Of a stretch of 64,000 nt of DNA, positions 57,101-64,000 are shown piece after piece. Under the pieces are notes generated by a model. The model was not told the DNA's origin, did not search any database, and worked only from the letters and a program-made list of their open reading frames with translations. How positions within the stretch are numbered: position 1 is the first letter of the stretch; each line of letters opens with the position of its first letter. The stretch is from Undaria pinnatifida (lineage: Eukaryota; Sar; Phaeophyceae; Laminariales; Alariaceae): assembly GCA_012845835.1 (NCBI GenBank), contig JABAKD010000004.1:372001-436000 (forward strand). Direction: 5' to 3'. The translations under genes and the position numbers were made by a program.

Positions 57101-57271
57101 TGGGTTCGCTTGGCCGTCGAATCTGTCAAGGCAGGGGAGATAGACGGTTGGGTGGATGCATGGCGAGAGGAAAATATATCGACGTTGTGTCCGCCCCTCT
57201 GCCCTCCTCCTTTTTTTTTGTTCGGGGGGGTGCTTTTGGTAGCCGTTGGATGCCAAGCCAGTCTAAAATAA
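57101..57271 (+). CDS. Possible alternative last exon of the Asp/His-rich membrane protein
   Basis: The codon before 56432 is AAG followed by GTAGGC, a plausible phase-0 donor just after the membrane span. A very strong acceptor (long C/T tract over 57030-57095, TTTGCAG) at 57100 opens WVRLAVESVKAGEIDGWVDA and a second hydrophobic stretch (PPPFFLFGGVLLVAVGC) before TAA. Use of it would give about 606 residues with a longer tail; without it the protein ends KVGPKP. Confidence 0.4.
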   Translation, partial: WVRLAVESVKAGEIDGWVDAWREENISTLCPPLCPPPFFLFGGVLLVAVGCQASLK

Positions 57272-58914
57272 CGCTAGGGTTATTTATTGATAGAAGTGAC
57301 TGGGTGTGTTGCAGCGTGCTGCTGTTCGATTTCCTCCGCCTACTGCTGTGTCGGGGAATGGGCGATCTCGATGTCTCCGCATCGAAATAGTTCGGAGTTG
57401 TCGCGCGATACCGTCCGAGTAGAGTAGGCTGTTATTTTAGTGTTGTGGCCTATTACACTGGCGATAAGCTTTGAAAACCTCGGGAGCTATAACATCTCAA
57501 GTTAGGCAGTATGAGTGGTTTACCACTAAGCTTGAGCAACCTCCGGAGGTTTGTTCGCTCCGGTTAGTTGTTCCCTCTCTGGACGGAAACATAAGGGTTG
57601 TTTCGGTAATAAAATGAATATGAAACGGTCCTTACATTACGGCCTCGTTGTGGGAGGTGCTAGTATGGGGTTAATTTCCTTGGGGTGGTAAGTGTCTAGC
57701 GCAGGCCGGTCGGTGTTTGGGAAGGCTTATAGTGCCCACCACCTCTGTTTGCTCGTAGCACGTCGACTTGTCACCGTTTTTATATGTGGACCTTCTCCGG
57801 GTATTGACCGATATCCCTCTGCTTTTTCTCGGGATTTTTGGTGATTTCGTGCAAAAAGAAGCAGGGGCTATTATCACAATGCCTGCGCTATTGCCGCACA
57901 GGAATGGGCGGTCGTGGTTGTGTCCCCGCCGAGAGGTATGTTGACTGGAGGATAATCGCGCTGCGTTATGTTGGCGTTTTTATTTTGTGGGTTATTTTGC
58001 CTAGGGTTGGCGTGCTTCACAGAACGAAAAAAAATGGGGAATTTTGTGTAGACCGCGTATTCTGTATTGTAGCTCTTGACTATTTTTTGTTTTTTTTTGT
58101 TTTGATGTTTTTGTTGGAACGGCGAAGTGGTACATGCTGTTGAGAATGCGTAGATTTACCGATTATATTTCTTGTCTTTCTCCTGCCTGTGTCGAATGTG
58201 CATATTGCGTTGTCTTGGTACTTCGAGGGATGTGTTTTTCTATACTATACCTGGTACTATTAATAGCTGGATTTTTTTTCGGTCTGTCTTCTTTCCCTCT
58301 CCCCCCCCCTTACCCCTGCTTTTAGTTTGGCCTGCTGCTGCAGTGTGTTTGCCTAATGTCGTAGCCTGGTTCTTGAGCACGCACGACATAATGCATTACG
58401 GTGTTCGTGCTGTAGTAAGTACCTGGTGGTTGTAATAGCTCAGCAGTGAATCTAGTCTGAATCGACACAACATCCCACTGAAATTTACGAGGGCTGTTGA
58501 GTGGTTTTAGGTGTTCCAAGGCATATGCCCTGCTGCCCTTTTTGCCGTGTTATCCGGCAATCGATATTTTTTTTCGTGTCGAACGCGGCTTTCTAGTGAA
58601 AACGTTCCCTCAGGGATTACCTCACGTGTTATGGAAAATGACTTGGAGCTAGAGCAGTTGGAAATTCTTGCAGTGGAATGCGTTTGATTTTAGATGTAGG
58701 GCGCAAAGTAACCTTACTTGTTGGACAGTAAGAACGCGTTCCGCCGTGCGTGACGTGACTATTTACCGAGAAGTGATTATAGGGCCGCCTTGTCAACCCG
58801 GTAGTATGCGTTAAATTAGGATCTATTATTAGTGCGCGTTTGCAGGTACGTTTTTCTTTGGTGAGCCAGCCGCCTCTTCGATATTCGTAGAGGTAGCGTT
58901 TGTTTTAAACGGAC

Positions 58915-59012
58915 CAGCGCTGGTATTTATATGGACCAGGGTTTATTTTTAATGGGCCAGAATGTTGGCTTTAAATGGACTAGCGTTGGTTTCAACTGGA
59001 CCAGCAGCGTTG
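58915..59012 (+). repeat. tandem 24-28-bp repeat
   Basis: Four to five units with (A/T)GGACCAG-GTTGG-TTT-AA-type content. Confidence 0.7.
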
Positions 59013-59194
59013 GTTTGCGATCGACCGTCAGATTAGTCTCAGTGCATGTTGCTTTGTTCGGTTTGAGAGCTTATGTTTTGGCTCTACGTTGGGCACGATA
59101 TAATCGTAGATGTTTTGTTTGTAGCGGACGCTCTGTGCCATGTTTTTCTCTCGGAAAGAATGTTGCCTCGGCGGCAACGCAATGAATGGCAGTA

Positions 59195-59650
59195 GCCGTA
59201 GGGCTGCTGATGCAACCAGAGAGCAGCTATAATAGCGTGGGCGTTGAGGCGAACAATGATTGAATGCAATGTAAATTTCATTGAAAATGAGGCGGCTAGG
59301 CCGACTTATAAGCCGGCCAATGAACGCTGCGGCGACCATTGAATGAATGCAATGCAAATTTCATTTCATTGAAAAATGGGGCGCCAAAGCCAACCGCTGT
59401 GGCCATTGAGCAAAGGCCACATTAATGGCGCGGCATTCAAGAAAGAAGCGGCTGATCGGGAATGCTAAGGCGACTAATGAGTTGGTGCAATGCAAAGGTC
59501 GTTGGAAAACGAGCCAGCTAGACTGTCCAAAGTTTGTGAGTGCAATGCAAAAAAAATCGTTGAAAAGATGGAGACTAAGCTGACCAAAATTAACTGCCTG
59601 GAACGTAAGTAATGCAATGCAAATTTTATCGAACACAGGTGACGTAAAGC
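59195..59650 (+). repeat. degenerate tandem repeat of roughly 60-90 bp units
   Basis: Five to six units share GAATGCAATGCAAATTTCAT, TTGAAAA, TGGG-CG and a CTAAGC/GCCGAC block. The small basic frames on the minus strand here arise from the repeat. Confidence 0.75.
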
Positions 59651-62189
59651 TGCCCAGAATATTCCATTGAACGCAAAACTCCTTGAAAAAAGAGGTACCT
59701 TCGTGGTGTTGATTGTTTTCTGTGCTCCAAGAAAAACTAGACAGTGAGATATGGGTCGTGCACCAACAACTTCCATACACATGCCCGTCTTTTTATATAA
59801 ATTGGAACCTTCCCTAGCTTTTGGGTTTGGCACGGTGGGAAAAACCGTTCGAACACTCCATCTTGGATTCGTTCATGTATTCGTACCTTCGGTCGGTCGC
59901 CGTGCCTGAAGTTGTGAGGCTGGAAACGTTTTTCAGTCGCCGTGCTTGTCCTTTAGAAGCGTTTTTTTTGCCGTAGCGGTTGACGAAATAACAAGTAAAG
60001 CACTACTAATACTCTATTATTGCAGTATGATGGTTTTACGTTCCCATTTATTATATGCTCTATTATATGGTTCATTGTATGGTTATAATATGGTTTAATG
60101 TATGATTTATTTTATGGTTGTTGTATGTCTAGCGCATAGAAATGTTGGCCGGGTTGTACGAACGGATGTCTTCGAACTCACGTTACGGGCTGACGAGCTA
60201 TAGAGCTCCTAAGGTTAGGAGCCCAGAAAGTTCTTAGAATCTGCTGCTCCCCTAGCGTGAGATGAGTCAAGAACAAGGGTACTGCTACCAAGACCTTTCA
60301 AGCCACCAGGTACAATTTGTGTGCGTTTTGACATCTATCTATCCCCGTGCACGGGAGGAGAAACCGAGAAGGCTCACGCGCTGCCGACGCAATCACAACT
60401 GGACACAGTCAGCGTGAAAAGAGCTGAAACTTCGTGAGGGCCAAAGCAAGGTTTTGAAGGATGGCTATACTGATGAAGCGCATGTTTGCGTCTCAGGGCC
60501 TCAACAGGACCGAAAGGAGGTACGTACCCGCCGCAAGCGAACACGAACGAAACAAACGAAATAGCATCATACGAGTCTGTTGGACAAATAGTGGTCTGGA
60601 TGATGATATCTTTGTCGGAGCTATGCACCTCTGTCTGGAGGCTTTTCATCACTTTTACCTTGTACGCATGCTACGATTATAGATTATAGATTATAGTCTA
60701 GAGGTAGCACTTTTAGGCCATTTTTCGTGGACATGACGAGGTCCCTTGACCTGTTAACCCCTTAATGCTAATAATAGTATCATCGCCGGAATGTCAATTT
60801 TTGTTTTGCAAAATTGTTGTTGTGTATACGTGGAGCACGGGTTCTTTTAATCGGATTGCACTTTTGAAATCGGCTTGCTTAAGATCAGTTTTTTAGTGAC
60901 GTACGTACGAGGTACTGTACGCACGAGGTACTTACTGCATACATACAAGCTCCTTAAGCCTAGAGTTCCACAAAAAAAACGTACACCCCTACCGCAGCAC
61001 GTGTATTATTTTAATACTAATATTAAGAGATATAGAAATATATATATATACGACAATGCGCGAATTGCCCCGTTCGAGCGAAGGCACTTGAGATTGTCTT
61101 CGCTTCAGACCGGATTCCGTTCGGAATCCGCTCGGCGCCCTCGAGATCGCTAGCTCGCCAGCTCTTCTCGTGGGTCGCGTTTCTCAGCCTCCGCCCCGCC
61201 TATTACCCGCGCGCGCACGCTCGGGTCGCGCGCCGCCGCCGAGCGCCGTCGACCTCGAACTGGGCGGATCTTGTGGAGATGGCGAGATATCGAGCTCGCT
61301 GAGGAAGATATTTGTGGTGCTGCTGTAGTTGCTCCGCGGAGACGACTCGGTTCTGTATTGCTGTAGAAAAATATTCATCGTGCTTGCCGTTGAGACTCGT
61401 GGGTCCCCTTGGCCTCGCCTTCTTCAGCCGCTGCCTTCCCGATCGCGTGCCGCACGCCCAGGCTCCGTTCGACCGTCACAACCTTGCCGTCTTTCGTCCC
61501 TCCCTTCCCGATCGCGTGCCACAGCGCCGCGTCTAGAATCCGGGTCAACACCAACCTTCAGAAGATCGATAATCTTGTCAGAGATCTGACACTCTGACTC
61601 TAAACATAATCAGTGTTCGTAGATTAATATGTAACCAAAACGCTGCTTATATTTCGGGAGAGAGGTGTAGAGAAAAAATAACATAATGTGCGGGTCAGTT
61701 CTAAACAGATGGTTCAAAATCACAAATATTCACGGAGTAATACGAGTCAACTTCGCGCCAATTTGAAAATCAAAGACTCACGGAGGAATAATATATATAT
61801 TTTCTCGGCCGTCGCGAGCTTAGATACCTCTTCTCTTTGACGTATTTCGGTCTCGCCAATGCAGCCGCTTCCTCCCTTCTGGAGACAAGCAACGCCAATC
61901 ATACTCATTCGCTTGCCTGGCTAAAACCAATTTGGGAAACCCCAGGCTGAAGCCTGGAGAACAAATACTAACAGATATTTTCGTACTATTGCTAGTACTA
62001 AGGGCAGAAGGAAAATGACGCGACACTCGACCTGTTTCAATCAATGAAAAAAACATACTAACCCCAACGCTGTTCTATCGATGAAAAAAACGCATCAGCC
62101 GCCGACGTAACTAAAGTCAACTAACAACTAACTTTTACTTCACTTCACAACGGCCATGGAAAGACCTTAGGGCCAAGCTGGGAACAGCT

Positions 62190-62355
62190 TGGCGTTGTGC
62201 TGGAAGTCCTGAGAGCCGGGCCGAGCATCGAAAAATGACGATCATAATATCGACAAATTACAGCAACGGCCGCAGGAGGAGTGCTGGAAAGGCCTGAGAG
62301 CCGTGGCGAACATCGAAAAACGACGATAATAACGACGGATTGCAGCAACGGCGTC
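62190..62355 (+). repeat. two-unit tandem duplication, period about 83 bp
   Basis: GTGCTGGAAGTCCTGAGAGC and GTGCTGGAAAGGCCTGAGAG start units that both contain GAGCATCGAAAAATGACGAT-like sequence and CAGCAACGGC. Confidence 0.85.
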
Positions 62356-62759
62356 ACGAAGCAAAAGTAGGCCGGGCTGCTTGCCTCGTCAAGAATTCGC
62401 CCTACACCGCATATTATTCTTGTACTACACACGCGTGCGGCATGTTCATGCCGCGCATTCACACTGAGTAGCTGGTAACACCGTATTCTTCATTGTTTAG
62501 GTCGCTATGCTATACTCTAGTTCCAAATGGGTCGTTACAAGTGAAGGTAAACAACGAACGAAACGACAACATCATCATCAACAACGACAACGACAACAGC
62601 AAGAAACTGACAGCAAGGGTACTGTTACACGTAGTATGCCGCACTTGCGCCGGCCACACATATTGACATTGACTCAAAATGATGCCTCTTAACGCTATCA
62701 AATCATTCCAAACGACTGCCGTGCACTAGAATGGACCACAAGAAAGACTACTGCATCCG

Positions 62760-62960
62760 CTCCACTGCACTGGCTGAGATAACCCCCCCCCCCGACCGCG
62801 ACCCAAATCGTCGACTCAAGTAAGACTCCCCCTCTTCCCCCGGCGCGACATAAATCGCTGACAGGGATACCCCCCACCCCCCTGATTCCCCCCCCCACGA
62901 CCCAAGTCGCTGGCCGGTATAAGCCCTCCCTCCCTCCCGCCCCCCGCGAATGTCGGAGGT
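62760..62960 (+). repeat. C-rich tandem repeat, about 60-bp units
   Basis: Three units of a C-run, CGACCCAA(A/G)TCG(T/C)(C/T)G, then a TAAG or GATAC block. Confidence 0.75.
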
Positions 62961-63010
62961 GTCCATTTGGAGTAGGGACGGTACTCCGTCTCGGAAGGGA
63001 TGCGTGGCCA

Positions 63011-63221
63011 ATGCTCAAATACCTAGGGCAAGCACCAAACGATGACGCCCCTCCGCCCCTGCCCACCCTCCCTCCCGTGGCCCCGAGGGATTCCAAACTC
63101 TATTTTGCAAACGCAATCACAGGGCCGCCGGCTGCCCTATATGTGAGTAACAGCCTTGCGGTGCCCAAAAACGATGGGAGTTGGCAACGCAGCACTCCCG
63201 CCACGACGATGCATAGCAGGT
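63011..63221 (+). CDS. Weak candidate exon
   Basis: An open frame reading APPPLPTLPPVAPRDSKLYF and ending TPATTMHSR meets a strong donor (AGCAG/GTGAGC at about 63221). No convincing acceptor or partner exon is visible inside the window, and a donor-like TAT/GTGAGT also lies at 63141. It may belong to a gene continuing past 64000, or be chance. Confidence 0.2.
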
Positions 63222-63464
63222 GAGCAAGAAGAAATCTGACACGGCTCCGCCCGCCATTCACTATGGACAACGCAAAAAAAAACGGAACTGGATGGGGAGA
63301 AGGAACATACGTCGAGCACGTGCGCTCACGCCGCTGGTTGATGCGTGCCGATCCTGCCGTTACCGCAACACTAGACAGCTAATTGCAGGCAGCTAAGCAG
63401 ACAGACAGGCAGCTCTGCAGGCGGGCAAGCAACCAGGCAGCGAAGCATGTGAGCAACCAAGCAG

Positions 63465-63645
63465 GCAGCAAGGGCAAGAAGGCAGGCAGCTAGGCAACCG
63501 GGCAGGCAGCTAGGCAACCGGGCAGGCAGCTAGGCAACCGGGCAGGCAGCTAGGCAACCGGGCAGGCAGCTAGGCAACCAGGCAGGCAGCTAGGCAACCA
63601 GGCAGGCAGCTACGCAACCAGGCAGGCAACTACGCAGACCCGTAA
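63465..63645 (+). repeat. 20-bp minisatellite
   Basis: About eight units of GCAGGCAGCTAGGCAACCGG (later units CAACCAGG), with diverged CAGGCAG words on both sides from 63385. A further duplication of about 75 bp (AGCTATCATA, CAAGACAG, ACGCCG) lies at 63745-63860. Confidence 0.95.
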
Positions 63646-64000
63646 TCAAGCGGGTAGCCAGGTAGCCAGGCAACCGAGCAAGCAACCTGGCAGACAGGCA
63701 GGCAAGACACCAGCCAGGTAGCTATTATAGCAAGGCCACCACGCAAGCTAGCAGCTATCATAGACAAGACAGGCAAACGACGCCGCGGGCTGACAGGCAC
63801 CGAACTTATCATAGTAGCTATCATACGCAAGACAGTAAACACGCCGAGTGCTGAACAGGGTGAGCGTTGGTGCCGACAGCTACATCATCGCCACGGCCCG
63901 CATGCCGCCCCGCCCCCGCGTATACTCTCGCGCCCGTGCAAACAGGCAGCAACGAAAAAACGGGACAGTGCTTTGCACAGACACCTAAAATTTCTGACTG

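Larger units (their letters stand above)
57272..64000. other. no convincing gene; repeats and one weak exon candidate
   Basis: Neither strand gives a phase-consistent exon chain with recognisable protein content. A TATA-like alternating AT run (61028-61048) precedes a GC-rich stretch (61060-61560) with a GGATTCCGTTCGGAATCC hairpin and two CTTCCCGATCGCGTGCC copies; it could be a promoter region or a solo LTR, and I cannot tell which. Named repeats are listed separately. Confidence 0.5.

Noticed and set aside
63480-63645. CRISPR-like array
   Set aside because: Units are contiguous 20-mers without unique spacers: a minisatellite, in a eukaryotic context.

Overview
The window looks like nuclear DNA of an intron-rich eukaryote, most likely a photosynthetic stramenopile such as a brown alga. 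The case rests on four spliced protein genes with many short exons and long GT-AG introns, a ribosomal P1 protein whose tail departs from the usual MGFGLFD ending, tRNA-derived SINE-like repeats, and a decayed Ty3-type retrotransposon. No prokaryotic operon structure is visible. The lineage is an inference; the exon structures are read from codons, splice signals and matching intron phases.

Layout. (1) Positions 1-4701, plus strand: the 3' part of a FIS1 (mitochondrial/peroxisomal fission) gene, with two phase-compatible, similar last exons that encode alternative membrane-anchor tails. (2) 4702-10960: no gene seen, only repeats. (3) 11239-15714, plus: a complete four-exon gene for the large-subunit acidic stalk protein P1. 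(4) 15715-20600: nested short interspersed repeats. (5) About 20600-26130, minus: a broken Ty3-type retrotransposon. (6) 38887 down to 27767, minus: a ten-exon agmatinase-family ureohydrolase (344 residues) spread over 11 kb, including one GC-AG intron. (7) 38900-43100: an island of SINE-like and other interspersed repeats plus a possible divergent first exon. (8) 43181-56449 (or 57271), plus: an unrecognised secreted or type I membrane protein with a Cys-rich N-terminal half and a long Asp/His/Ser-rich part before a membrane span. (9) 57272-64000: no convincing gene, many tandem repeats and one weak exon candidate.

The strongest cross-cutting signal is that exon edges in all four genes sit inside short local tandem duplications. 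One copy keeps the working splice site or coding edge, while the others decay in the neighbouring intron or flank. In FIS1 the same kind of process seems to have yielded a second intact terminal exon. The four genes have unrelated roles (organelle division, translation, guanidine/polyamine metabolism, cell surface) and share no evident pathway.
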